DNA of 64,000 nucleotides, from the NCBI RefSeq assembly GCF_014198605.1, contig NZ_JACIHU010000011.1. The stretch is one strand, 5' to 3'. Under the pieces are notes generated by a model that made no database searches, was not told where the DNA came from, and saw only the letters and a program-made list of their open reading frames with translations. The number at the start of each line of letters is the position of its first letter. Position 1 is the stretch's first letter. The DNA is from Rhizobium etli_C. Its GTDB lineage: Bacteria; Pseudomonadota; Alphaproteobacteria; Rhizobiales; Rhizobiaceae. A program made the position numbers and the translations under genes. Below are positions 44,807-64,000 of this stretch, in pieces.

Positions 44807-45238
44807 ATGGCTAAGAAAGTTGCAGGCCAGCTCAAGCTTCAGGTCAAGGCAGGATCGGCAAACCCGTCCCCGCCGATTGGTCCGGCGCTTGGTCAGCGTG
44901 GCATTAACATCATGGAATTCTGCAAGGCGTTCAATGCCGCCACGCAGGAAATGGAAAAGGGTATGCCGATTCCGGTCGTCATCACCTATTACCAGGACAA
45001 GTCCTTCACCTTCGCGATGAAGCAGCCGCCGGTCAGCTACTGGCTGAAGAAGGAAGCGAAGATCACGTCCGGTTCCAAGACCCCGGGCAAGGGCGCAAAG
45101 GCTGGTACCCTCACCAAGGCTCAGATCAAGACGATCGCCGAAGCCAAGATGAAGGACCTGAATGCAGCGGATATCGAAGGCGCAATGGCGATGATCGAGG
45201 GCTCTGCCCGCGCCATGGGCCTGGAAGTGGTGGGTTAA
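44807..45238 (+). CDS. rplK: 50S ribosomal protein L11
   Basis: 143 residues; N-terminus KLQVKAGSANPSPPIGPALG with the thiostrepton-region prolines, C-terminus binding the GTPase-associated centre of 23S rRNA. rplA follows after 4 bp. Confidence 0.98.
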   Translation: MAKKVAGQLKLQVKAGSANPSPPIGPALGQRGINIMEFCKAFNAATQEMEKGMPIPVVITYYQDKSFTFAMKQPPVSYWLKKEAKITSGSKTPGKGAKAGTLTKAQIKTIAEAKMKDLNAADIEGAMAMIEGSARAMGLEVVG

Positions 45239-45242
45239 GATC

Positions 45243-45944
45243 ATGGCTGGCAAGCGCACTCGCAAGATCAACGAAGGTGTTGATCCCACCAAGCTCTACG
45301 CTCTGACCCAGGCCATCGGCATGGTCAAGGAACGGGCTGTCGCCAAGTTCGATGAAACCATCGAAGTCTCGATGAACCTCGGTGTCGATCCTCGCCATGC
45401 GGACCAGATGGTTCGCGGCGTCGTCAATCTGCCGAACGGCACGGGCCGTACGGTTCGCGTCGCCGTCTTCGCACGTGGCGCCAAGGCTGATGAAGCCAAG
45501 GCCGCTGGTGCCGATGTCGTCGGTGCCGAAGACCTCGTCGAAATCGTCCAGGGCGGCAAGATCGAATTCGATCGCTGCATCGCCACCCCCGACATGATGC
45601 CGCTTGTCGGCCGTCTCGGTAAGGTTCTCGGCCCGCGCGGCATGATGCCGAACCCGAAGGTCGGCACCGTCACCATGGATGTCGCCGGAGCCGTCAAGGC
45701 TTCCAAGGGTGGCGCTGTCGAGTTCCGCGTCGAGAAGGCTGGTATCGTCCATGCCGGTATCGGCAAGGCCTCTTTCGACGCCAAGGCTCTGGAAGAAAAC
45801 ATCCGCGCCTTCGCCGACGCCGTCATCAAGGCGAAGCCGGCCGGCGCCAAGGGCAACTACGTCAAGCGCGTGGCGATTTCCTCGACCATGGGCCCGGGCG
45901 TCAAGATCGAAGTCGGCTCGGTCACCGCAGCACCGACTGCATAA
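45243..45944 (+). CDS. rplA: 50S ribosomal protein L1
   Basis: 233 residues with the L1 core KVLGPRGMMPNPKVGTV. It forms the L1 stalk and is expected to autoregulate the rplKA mRNA. Translated close behind rplK. Confidence 0.98.
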   Translation: MAGKRTRKINEGVDPTKLYALTQAIGMVKERAVAKFDETIEVSMNLGVDPRHADQMVRGVVNLPNGTGRTVRVAVFARGAKADEAKAAGADVVGAEDLVEIVQGGKIEFDRCIATPDMMPLVGRLGKVLGPRGMMPNPKVGTVTMDVAGAVKASKGGAVEFRVEKAGIVHAGIGKASFDAKALEENIRAFADAVIKAKPAGAKGNYVKRVAISSTMGPGVKIEVGSVTAAPTA

Positions 45945-45952
45945 GTTGATTG

Positions 45953-46271
45953 CCGGACCGCGGTCCGGTCACTAATTTCCGGCCTCGCAAGGGGCCGGAA
46001 TATTCCGGAGAAATCCGGAATCCTGTCCGAGATTGCAGGTGGTTTTCCCTTAATCACGTTGCCTGCATGAGACGGGTAAGACCCGAATTCATGAAGTTCG
46101 CTTCTAGAAACTCGGTTCGAGCCTTGGATGCCTTGTGCCTTCTTAGCCTTGATTGGCGCGGAAGCGCGGGGGGACAGGATCCTCAAGCGTCGCTTGGGAT
46201 CTCGCATGATCCCGGGAGGCAAAAGGCAACCCGGCGGGCCCGTTCTCGGTCCCGCCAACTGGAGATAGGCA
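45953..46271 (+). promoter_or_regulatory. Structured rplJ leader (probable L10 autoregulation site)
   Basis: 327 bp between rplA and rplJ. Three hairpins in a row open it: CCGGACCGCGGTCCGG (45953-45968); TTCCGGCC/GGCCGGAA (45977-46000); ATTCCGGA-GAAA-TCCGGAAT (46002-46021, a GNRA tetraloop). Near rplJ are GATCCTCAAGCG/CGCTTGGGATC (46178-46201) and GGCGGG/CCCGCC (46233-46256). Long structured leaders here bind the L10-L12 complex in other bacteria; that function is inferred. Confidence 0.6.
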
Positions 46272-46790
46272 GTGGAAAGAGCGGAAAAACGCGAATTCGT
46301 CACGGAACTGAACGAAGTCTTCAAGGCTTCGGGCTCGGTTGTCGTGGCCCACTATGCTGGTGCCACAGTCGCGCAGATGAACGATTTTCGTTCGAAGATG
46401 CGTGCAGCTGGCGGTACCGTCAAAGTCGCGAAGAACCGCCTGGCCAAAATTGCCCTTCAGGGTACGGAAGCGGAAGGGATGTCGAATCTCTTCAAGGGTC
46501 AGACGCTGATTGCATACAGCACCGATCCGATCACCGCTCCGAAGGTCGTCATGGATTTCGCCAAGACCAACGACAAGATCGTTGTTCTGGGCGGCGCCAT
46601 GGGAACAACCACGCTCAACGCCGATGCAGTCAAGTCGCTTGCGACCCTGCCTTCGCTCGATGAGCTGCGTGCGAAGCTGCTGGGCATGATCCAGACACCG
46701 GCTACCCGCATCGCTGGGGTTGTTGCAGCACCGGCAAGCCAGCTTGCCCGCGTGTTTTCGGCCTACGCCAAGAAGGACGAAGCCGCTTAA
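46272..46790 (+). CDS. rplJ: 50S ribosomal protein L10
   Basis: 172 residues from a GTG start (AGGC and GGAGA upstream). The N-terminal VAKNRLAKIAL block binds rRNA and the C-terminal helix holds the L7/L12 dimers. The GTG start may limit translation to match L12 excess. rplL follows after 58 bp. Confidence 0.97.
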   Translation: MERAEKREFVTELNEVFKASGSVVVAHYAGATVAQMNDFRSKMRAAGGTVKVAKNRLAKIALQGTEAEGMSNLFKGQTLIAYSTDPITAPKVVMDFAKTNDKIVVLGGAMGTTTLNADAVKSLATLPSLDELRAKLLGMIQTPATRIAGVVAAPASQLARVFSAYAKKDEAA

Positions 46791-46848
46791 GGCGGTTTTT
46801 CGCTGTTTATAATCAACCGGTTCGAACCGAACAAAAGGAACTAGTAAA

Positions 46849-47229
<381 letters not shown>

Positions 47230-47290
47230 GCTTGAACTGCTTTTGGGAGGTGGCATTTGCTGCCTCCCATTTGCCGTTTTTCTGAACGAA

Positions 47291-47326
47291 TTACCCAAAA
47301 GCCGCGTCAAAACGGCTTTTGGGTAA
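47291..47326 (+). promoter_or_regulatory. 14-bp perfect hairpin between rplL and rpoB (attenuator or processing site)
   Basis: TTACCCAAAAGCCG (47291-47304), 8-base loop, CGGCTTTTGGGTAA (47313-47326). No T-run follows. A weaker stem GGGAGG/CCTCCC lies at 47245-47268. In E. coli the same junction has a partial terminator and an RNase III site that lower rpoBC relative to rplL. Confidence 0.65.
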
Positions 47327-47490
47327 TGGGTTCTTCAAAAGGATAGTCTCGCACCGAGGGCAGCACAGCAATCCGAGCTGGGCGTTTTCGGGAGTCGGAC
47401 GAGATTGAACTACCCATTGATTGACGGGGTCGACTGGCCATCGGTTCCCGTCCGTTGCAGGCCCGGGTGCAAGATTTTGAAGGAGCGACG

Positions 47491-51630
<4,140 letters not shown>

Positions 51631-51640
51631 GTATTGATAG

Positions 51641-51667
51641 GGCGTGCGCTGCCATGCGGCGCACGCC
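51641..51667 (+). promoter_or_regulatory. Hairpin in the rpoB-rpoC gap
   Basis: A perfect 9-bp stem GGCGTGCGC (51641-51649) and GCGCACGCC (51659-51667), 10 bp after rpoB. No T-run follows, so it is more likely a stability or pausing element than a terminator. Confidence 0.5.
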
Positions 51668-51818
51668 GGTCCCGCCGGACGACGCATCCATGTCGGCCCG
51701 GAAGGGAAGTTTCGCCGCATCTTGCGGTTATTCTCGTTTAAGCGAGGGAGGCGGCTCCCGGGAAATTGCCGCTGACCATCGCATTTTGAGGGCGCTTTAG
51801 CCCATGAAGGAGACAGGC

Positions 51819-56027
<4,209 letters not shown>

Positions 56028-56063
56028 CCGCGGCTGAAGTCCCGGAACTTAAGATCGGAATTG

Positions 56064-56095
56064 AAAAACCGCCCGGAGCGATCCGGGCGGTTTTT
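56064..56095. terminator. Rho-independent terminator after rpoC
   Basis: A perfect 14-bp stem AAAAACCGCCCGGA (56064-56077), GCGA loop, TCCGGGCGGTTTTT (56082-56095), then more T. The same build and loop as the tufA terminator. Confidence 0.92.
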
Positions 56096-56208
56096 TTCAT
56101 TTTGCTGTGCTCTGGTCGATCCGACGGGGAGGGGGCGAACTGCGTGTCTGGCAGGCCCTGAAGGCGAGCGCTGCACTCGCCCCTGCGGTTCGCCGCAGGC
56201 GGCTCCGG

Positions 56209-56502
56209 TCAGTTGAACCGGATGATTGCGACCTCGCCGTCGACCGCGCCCTGATAGGCCGAGGCATGCGGCTCTTCAGCCGGAACTTCGGTCAGCATGC
56301 CGATCTGGTCGAGATCGGCCTCGATGAAGCCTTCCTCGGCAAGGGCGTTCAAGGCTTCGCGCACGGCCGTATCGTCGTCGGGCGCCTTCAGCATGATGTG
56401 CAGGTCGATGCCTTCGCTGGAATCGGACTCATAGCCTTTGCCGATGATGATGAAGATCATCGGCCCGTCGAAATTGTTGTCGTTGTCAGGTGTCGTGATC
56501 AT
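56209..56502 (-). CDS. Conserved-looking hypothetical protein (97 aa)
   Basis: 97 residues, acidic, no signal peptide or membrane span. The body reads PMIFIIIGKGYESDSSEGID then LHIMLKAPDDDTAVREALNA, with alternating strands and helices like a small alpha/beta domain. It is the only minus-strand gene in the RNA polymerase/ribosome block, between rpoC and rpsL. No domain recognised; the function is unknown. Confidence 0.7.
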   Translation of the reverse strand: MITTPDNDNNFDGPMIFIIIGKGYESDSSEGIDLHIMLKAPDDDTAVREALNALAEEGFIEADLDQIGMLTEVPAEEPHASAYQGAVDGEVAIIRFN

Positions 56503-57002
56503 CGCCTGTCCTTCGGCTTACGTGACGATTCGATCGCTCGAATCCTGCTGTGAGGGCTTAACGCCGCAATTGCTGATTCCTTAACTGCTTTTGCTGCGAT
56601 GCCCAAGTTTTTATCTTGGATCACACCCGTGGATTCGTCTAGAAGGGTGAAAACAGGGCATCCGGCCCGCATATCAAGGCGATACGGCGAGTTTATTTCT
56701 TAACCGGCCTTGACGAGAGGGGTGGAAACCAGTAGTACCCCGCCCATCAGATCCCATGTGAGGCTTGGCTGTTCGGGGCGACGCGCCCTGAAGTTCACCT
56801 CAAACAAGGTTCTAAACGCACGTTGAAGTCATGATGCTGCACGCATGACGCATAATTTCATGCGTCCTCTGCTCCTTGTGGTCCATCTGCGGAAGCGGAT
56901 CGGGCCATATTTTGCGCATTGAACCGAAAGCATGCGTCATTGCCGGAGACGGCGCGAGTTCAAGCCCGCAAGGGTACTGAGATAAACGTAAGGGATGGTT
57001 GA
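56503..57002. other. str operon upstream region and leader
   Basis: 500 bp without a supportable gene. A candidate promoter CTTGGA-N17-TCTAGA lies at 56615-56643 on the plus strand. A perfect 8-bp inverted repeat ACGCATGA (56841-56848) and TCATGCGT (56858-56865) follows, with a partial third copy GCATGCGTCA near 56931. GGGGT/ACCCC arms lie at about 56719-56742. Confidence 0.4.
56615..56643 (+). promoter_or_regulatory. Candidate str operon promoter
   Basis: CTTGGA (56615-56620), 17-bp spacer, TCTAGA (56638-56643). If used it gives an rpsL leader of about 350 bases. Confidence 0.3.
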
Positions 57003-57374
57003 ATGCCTACCGTAAACCAGCTGATCCGCAAGCCTCGCCAGGCGAACGTAAAGCGTAATAAGGTTCCCGCTCTCCAGGAGAACCCGCAGAAGCGCGGCGT
57101 TTGCACGCGCGTCTACACGACGACGCCGAAGAAGCCGAACTCGGCTCTGCGTAAGGTCGCCAAGATCCGCCTGACCAACGGCTTCGAAGTCATTGGTTAC
57201 ATCCCCGGTGAAGGTCACAACCTTCAGGAACACTCGGTCGTGATGATCCGCGGCGGCCGCGTCAAGGACCTTCCGGGTGTCCGTTATCACATCATCCGCG
57301 GCGTTCTCGATACCCAGGGTGTCAAGAACCGCAAGCAGCGCCGCTCCAAGTACGGCGCGAAGCGTCCGAAGTAA
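57003..57374 (+). CDS. rpsL: 30S ribosomal protein S12
   Basis: 123 residues. TPKKPNSALRK carries the wild-type Lys of streptomycin-sensitive strains, and GGRVKDLPGVRYH the second wild-type Lys. It guards decoding accuracy at the A site. First gene of rpsL-rpsG-fusA-tufB. Confidence 0.98.
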   Translation: MPTVNQLIRKPRQANVKRNKVPALQENPQKRGVCTRVYTTTPKKPNSALRKVAKIRLTNGFEVIGYIPGEGHNLQEHSVVMIRGGRVKDLPGVRYHIIRGVLDTQGVKNRKQRRSKYGAKRPK

Positions 57375-57451
57375 TTCGGTTTTGAATAATCCGGCGCTGC
57401 GCGAGGTCCTCCGCGTGATGAAGCGCCTTAACGGTTGAAGAGACGAAAAGT

Positions 57452-57922
57452 ATGTCCAGACGTCATAAAGCAGAAAAGCGCGAGATCAATCCGGATCCGA
57501 AGTTCGGCGATCTCGTTGTCACCAAGTTCATGAATGCCATCATGCTCGATGGCAAGAAGTCCGTTGCTGAAAACATCGTCTATGGTGCGTTCGACGCCGT
57601 TCAGGGCAAGTCCAAGCAGGAGCCGCTTTCGGTTTTCCATTCTGCGCTCGACAACATTGCCCCGCACGTTGAAGTCCGTTCGCGCCGCGTCGGTGGTGCG
57701 ACCTATCAGGTTCCGGTCGACGTTCGTCCGGAGCGCCGCCAGGCCCTCGCCATTCGCTGGCTGATCGCCGCCGCCCGCAAGCGCAACGAAACGACCATGA
57801 TCGATCGTCTTTCCGGCGAACTGCTCGATGCGTCCAACAACCGCGGCTCCGCCGTCAAGAAGCGCGAAGACACGCACAAGATGGCTGACGCCAACCGCGC
57901 GTTCTCGCACTATCGCTGGTAA
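57452..57922 (+). CDS. rpsG: 30S ribosomal protein S7
   Basis: 156 residues with the S7 pattern [19 protein letters not shown]. It binds the 3' domain of 16S rRNA and in E. coli represses this operon. Confidence 0.98.
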
Positions 57923-57951
57923 TTCCGAACGGTATCGAAAGGCAGTCCACA

Positions 57952-60051
<2,100 letters not shown>

Positions 60052-60119
60052 CCGGAATACCAATTGACCGATAACAAGAATTAGATCCCCTCGGGGACTA
60101 GCAAAACGGAGAGCCGAAA

Positions 60120-61295
<1,176 letters not shown>

Positions 61296-61599
61296 TTCCT
61301 TCGGCCGCTCCGGCGGAGTGGCCGATTCGATGACATTATTATGAAGCAGGCGGCGCAAGCCGCTTGCTTATTACACAGAAATATAGCAAATGGCGCGCGA
61401 GCGCGATTTGCGTGCTGCTTCGGATGACGAAGCGGCGACTAAACAACCAATTAAGGTGGGCTAGAAGGCCCTGAAGACTGGATAGGGTTCCGCTTCGGCG
61501 CCCTCTCGATCTTTGAAACCGGTGGTCCGCCTTAGGAAGAAAGAACAACCCGTGTCTTGTTGAGAGACATGTGGAAAACAAACACAAGGATAACGTCGA
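61296..61599 (+). promoter_or_regulatory. S10 operon leader with three hairpins
   Basis: 304 bp before rpsJ. Hairpins: AAGCAGGCGGC-GCAA-GCCGCTTGCTT (61344-61369, possibly the tufB terminator), GCAAAT...ATTTGC (61386-61411), GCTGCTTCG...CGAAGCGGC (61414-61436). In gamma-proteobacteria L4 binds the S10 leader to attenuate the operon; whether this leader does so is unknown. Confidence 0.5.
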
Positions 61600-61908
61600 A
61601 TGAACGGCCAAAATATCCGCATTCGCCTGAAGGCGTTCGATCACCGGATTCTCGATGCTTCTACGCGCGAGATCGTGTCGACGGCGAAGCGCACCGGTGC
61701 AAGCGTCCGGGGCCCCGTTCCGCTTCCGACCCGCATCGAGAAGTTTACGGTCAACCGGTCCCCGCACATCGACAAGAAGAGCCGCGAACAGTTCGAGATG
61801 CGCACGCATAAGCGCCTTCTCGACATCGTAGACCCGACCCCGCAGACGGTAGACGCGCTGATGAAGCTCGATCTCGCCGCCGGTGTCGATGTTGAGATCA
61901 AGCTCTGA
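61600..61908 (+). CDS. rpsJ: 30S ribosomal protein S10
   Basis: 102 residues; IRIRLKAFDHRILDASTREI and GPVPLPTRIEKFTVNRSPH are the S10 (NusE) hallmarks. It also acts in antitermination with NusB. Confidence 0.98.
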   Translation: MNGQNIRIRLKAFDHRILDASTREIVSTAKRTGASVRGPVPLPTRIEKFTVNRSPHIDKKSREQFEMRTHKRLLDIVDPTPQTVDALMKLDLAAGVDVEIKL

Positions 61909-61941
61909 GCTTGCTCGAGCTGAGTTGGAAGGATTGAACCG

Positions 61942-62583
61942 ATGCGTTCAGGTGTGATTGCACAGAAGGTGGGAATGACCCGCGTCTACAACGACGCCGG
62001 CGAGCATGTCCCGGTAACGGTACTGCGTATGGACGGCTGCCAGGTCGTTGCCACGCGCACTGTCGAAAAGAATGGCTATACCGCAGTTCAGCTCGGTGCA
62101 GGCCAGGCGAAGGTGAAGAACACGTCGAAGGCGATGCGCGGCAACTTTGCTGTCGCAAACGTCGAGCCGAAGGCCAAGCTCGCAGAATTCCGCGTCTCGG
62201 AAGACAATCTGCTCGAGATCGGCACCGAGCTCAAGGCAGGTCACTTTGCCGCCGGTCAGCTGGTCGACGTGACGGGCACGACGATCGGTAAGGGTTTTGC
62301 CGGCGCCATGAAGCGCCACGGTTTCGGCGGTCTGCGTGCCACGCACGGTGTGTCGGTTTCGCACCGTTCGCACGGTTCGACCGGCTCGCGCCAGGATCCG
62401 GGCAAGGTTTTCAAGAACAAGAAGATGGCTGGTCACATGGGCCAGACGCGCGTCACGACGCAGAACCTGGAAGTGGTTTCGACCGACGAAGATCGTGGTC
62501 TGATCCTGATCAAGGGTGCTGTTCCCGGTTCCAAGGGTGCCTGGATCATCGTGCGCGACGCCGTCAAGTCGGCCGCGAAGTAA
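61942..62583 (+). CDS. rplC: 50S ribosomal protein L3
   Basis: 213 residues; central GFAGAMKRHGFGGLRATHG and the loop near the peptidyl-transferase centre. 33 bp after rpsJ. Confidence 0.98.
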   Translation: MRSGVIAQKVGMTRVYNDAGEHVPVTVLRMDGCQVVATRTVEKNGYTAVQLGAGQAKVKNTSKAMRGNFAVANVEPKAKLAEFRVSEDNLLEIGTELKAGHFAAGQLVDVTGTTIGKGFAGAMKRHGFGGLRATHGVSVSHRSHGSTGSRQDPGKVFKNKKMAGHMGQTRVTTQNLEVVSTDEDRGLILIKGAVPGSKGAWIIVRDAVKSAAK

Positions 62584-62596
62584 GGGAGCCAGATCA

Positions 62597-63217
62597 ATGG
62601 AATTGAACGTCAAGACCCTCGAGGGAAAAGACGCCGGGAAGGTTTCCCTTTCGGACGATATTTTCGGCCTCGAGCCCCGCGAAGACATTCTCGCCCGCGT
62701 CATCCGCTGGCAGCTTGCCAAGAAGCAGCAGGGCACCCACAAGGCAAAGGGCCGCGCTGAAGTTTCGCGCACCGGCGCCAAGATGTACAAGCAGAAGGGT
62801 ACGGGCCGCGCTCGTCACCATTCGGCTCGTGCTCCGCAGTTCCGCGGCGGCGGCAAGGCCCACGGCCCGGTTGTCCGCAGCCACGAGCACGACCTTCCGA
62901 AGAAGGTTCGCGCGCTTGGCCTTCGCCACGCCCTTTCGGCCAAGATCAAGGCCGATGACGTCATCGTCATCGACAACCTGGTCGCCGCCGAAGCCAAGAC
63001 CAAGGCTCTCGCGTCCGTTTTCGAGACGCTCGGCCTGACCAACGCCCTCTTCATCGGCGGCGCAGAGCTTGACGGCAACTTCAAGCTCGCAGCTCAGAAC
63101 ATCCCGAACATCGATGTTCTGCCGATCCAGGGCATCAATGTTTACGACATCGTGCGCCGCGGCAAGCTCGTGCTTTCCAAGGCTGCGGTTGAAGCGCTAG
63201 AGGAGCGATTCAAGTGA
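62597..63217 (+). CDS. rplD: 50S ribosomal protein L4
   Basis: 206 residues. Start ATG 62597 with GGGAGCC upstream; the ORF extends upstream inside rplC, which is rejected. The conserved loop KQKGTGRARHHSARAPQFRG lines the exit tunnel. Overlaps rplW by 4 bp. Confidence 0.97.
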   Translation: MELNVKTLEGKDAGKVSLSDDIFGLEPREDILARVIRWQLAKKQQGTHKAKGRAEVSRTGAKMYKQKGTGRARHHSARAPQFRGGGKAHGPVVRSHEHDLPKKVRALGLRHALSAKIKADDVIVIDNLVAAEAKTKALASVFETLGLTNALFIGGAELDGNFKLAAQNIPNIDVLPIQGINVYDIVRRGKLVLSKAAVEALEERFK

Positions 63218-63507
63218 CCGATCTCCGCCACTACGATGTGATCGTCTCCCCGGCGATCACCGAAAAGTCCACGCTGGTCTCCGAGAACAACCAGGTTGTT
63301 TTCAATGTCGCCAAGCAGGCGACGAAGCCGGAAATCAAGGCTGCGGTCGAGGCGCTGTTCGGCGTCAAGGTCACGGCCGTCAACACTCTGCTGCGCAAGG
63401 GCAAGACCAAGCGGTTCCGCGGTTTTGTCGGCAAGCAGAAGGACGTGAAGAAGGCTGTCGTGACGCTGGCTGAAGGCCAGACGATCGACGTCTCCACCGG
63501 TCTCTGA
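63214..63507 (+). CDS. rplW: 50S ribosomal protein L23
   Basis: 97 residues, starting DLRHYDVIVSPAITEKST. It sits at the tunnel exit and docks trigger factor and SRP. It starts at a GTG inside the last codons of rplD. Confidence 0.97.
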   Translation: MTDLRHYDVIVSPAITEKSTLVSENNQVVFNVAKQATKPEIKAAVEALFGVKVTAVNTLLRKGKTKRFRGFVGKQKDVKKAVVTLAEGQTIDVSTGL

Positions 63508-63518
63508 GGAATAAGAAA

Positions 63519-64000
63519 ATGGCATTGAAAACATTCAATCCGACGACCCCGAGCCAGCGTCAGCTGGTCATCGTGGACCGCTCCTCGCTCTACAAGGGCA
63601 AGCCGGTCAAGGCGCTGACGGAAGGTCTGAGCAAGAGCGGCGGTCGTAACAACCTCGGCCGCATCACTGCCCGCTTCATCGGCGGCGGTCACAAGCGTAC
63701 CTACCGTCTGGTCGACTTCAAGCGTCGCAAGTTCGATGTCGAGGGCACGGTCGAGCGTATCGAATACGACCCGAACCGCACGGCTTTCATCGCGCTGGTG
63801 AGCTATGCCGACGGCGAACAGGCCTACATCATTGCTCCGCAGCGTCTTGCTGCCGGCGACAAGGTCATCGCTTCGGAAAAGGCTGTCGACGTCAAGCCCG
63901 GCAACACCATGCCGCTGCAGTACATCCCGGTCGGCTCCATCATCCACAACGTGGAAATGAAGCCGGGCAAGGGCGGTCAGATCGCCCGTTCCGCCGGTTC
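63519..64000 (+). CDS. rplB: 50S ribosomal protein L2, N-terminal part
   Basis: The gene runs off the window; 160 of about 278 residues are visible. It starts MALKTFNPTTPSQRQLVIVD and shows NNLGRITARFIGGGHKRTYR, the L2 N-terminal domain. Confidence 0.98.
   Translation, partial: MALKTFNPTTPSQRQLVIVDRSSLYKGKPVKALTEGLSKSGGRNNLGRITARFIGGGHKRTYRLVDFKRRKFDVEGTVERIEYDPNRTAFIALVSYADGEQAYIIAPQRLAAGDKVIASEKAVDVKPGNTMPLQYIPVGSIIHNVEMKPGKGGQIARSAG

Overview
The window looks like a piece of the main chromosome of a Rhizobium of the etli/leguminosarum type (Alphaproteobacteria, Rhizobiales). This rests on the high G+C content, the divK-pleD cell-cycle pair, an RNase E with a large acidic insert in its S1 domain and a C-terminal GWW, CTTGNN-N17-type promoters, two nearly identical tuf genes, and three copies of a short palindromic intergenic element of a type I associate with rhizobia. 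No database search was possible, so the species is an inference. Nearly everything is core gene content. I see no prophage, insertion sequence, CRISPR array or biosynthetic island.

Layout. 1-12 kb: the end of a Lol permease gene, lolD, a DUF5680 gene, dnaE (Pol III alpha), an L,D-transpeptidase, dinB, a GNAT acetyltransferase, a HAD hydrolase, a DUF3572 gene, then divK and pleD. 12-24 kb, almost all on the minus strand: a low-G+C hypothetical gene, rpmG, an MFS transporter and a long cluster running pyrB-pyrC'-plsY-dprA-topA-rnr-DUF983. 24-36 kb: an aidB-like acyl-CoA dehydrogenase, a decayed vapB antitoxin, rne, then on the plus strand amiC, mrcA and prfB, the last with a programmed +1 frameshift. 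36-44 kb: an alpha/beta hydrolase, a lipoprotein plus nadK, tRNA-Thr, several very small membrane or secreted proteins, an rlmB-type methylase, tRNA-Tyr, tRNA-Gly, tufA and an epimerase. 43.6-64 kb: the classic transcription/translation superblock tRNA-Trp, secE, nusG, rplKAJL, rpoBC, rpsLG, fusA, tufB, and the start of the S10 operon (rpsJ, rplC, rplD, rplW, rplB).

How the genes work together. The right third makes ribosomes, RNA polymerase and elongation factors. Its junctions carry structured leaders (before rplJ, between rplL and rpoB, between rpoB and rpoC, before rpsL and rpsJ) that probably balance expression. The pyrB-pyrC' pair makes aspartate transcarbamoylase together with what appears to be a catalytically dead dihydroorotase partner. 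dnaE, dinB, dprA, topA, rnr and rne handle DNA and RNA. lolCD, the L,D-transpeptidase, amiC, mrcA and plsY serve the envelope.

Most worth a second look: the loss of metal ligands in PyrC'; a vapB antitoxin relic with a stop at codon 2 but an intact operator-like palindrome; the dispersed palindromic element, one copy of which overlaps the dinB stop codon; a hairpin covering the Shine-Dalgarno of a 44-residue membrane protein; the SPY (rather than SPF) anticodon loop in RF2; and the low-G+C orphan gene near 12.5 kb.
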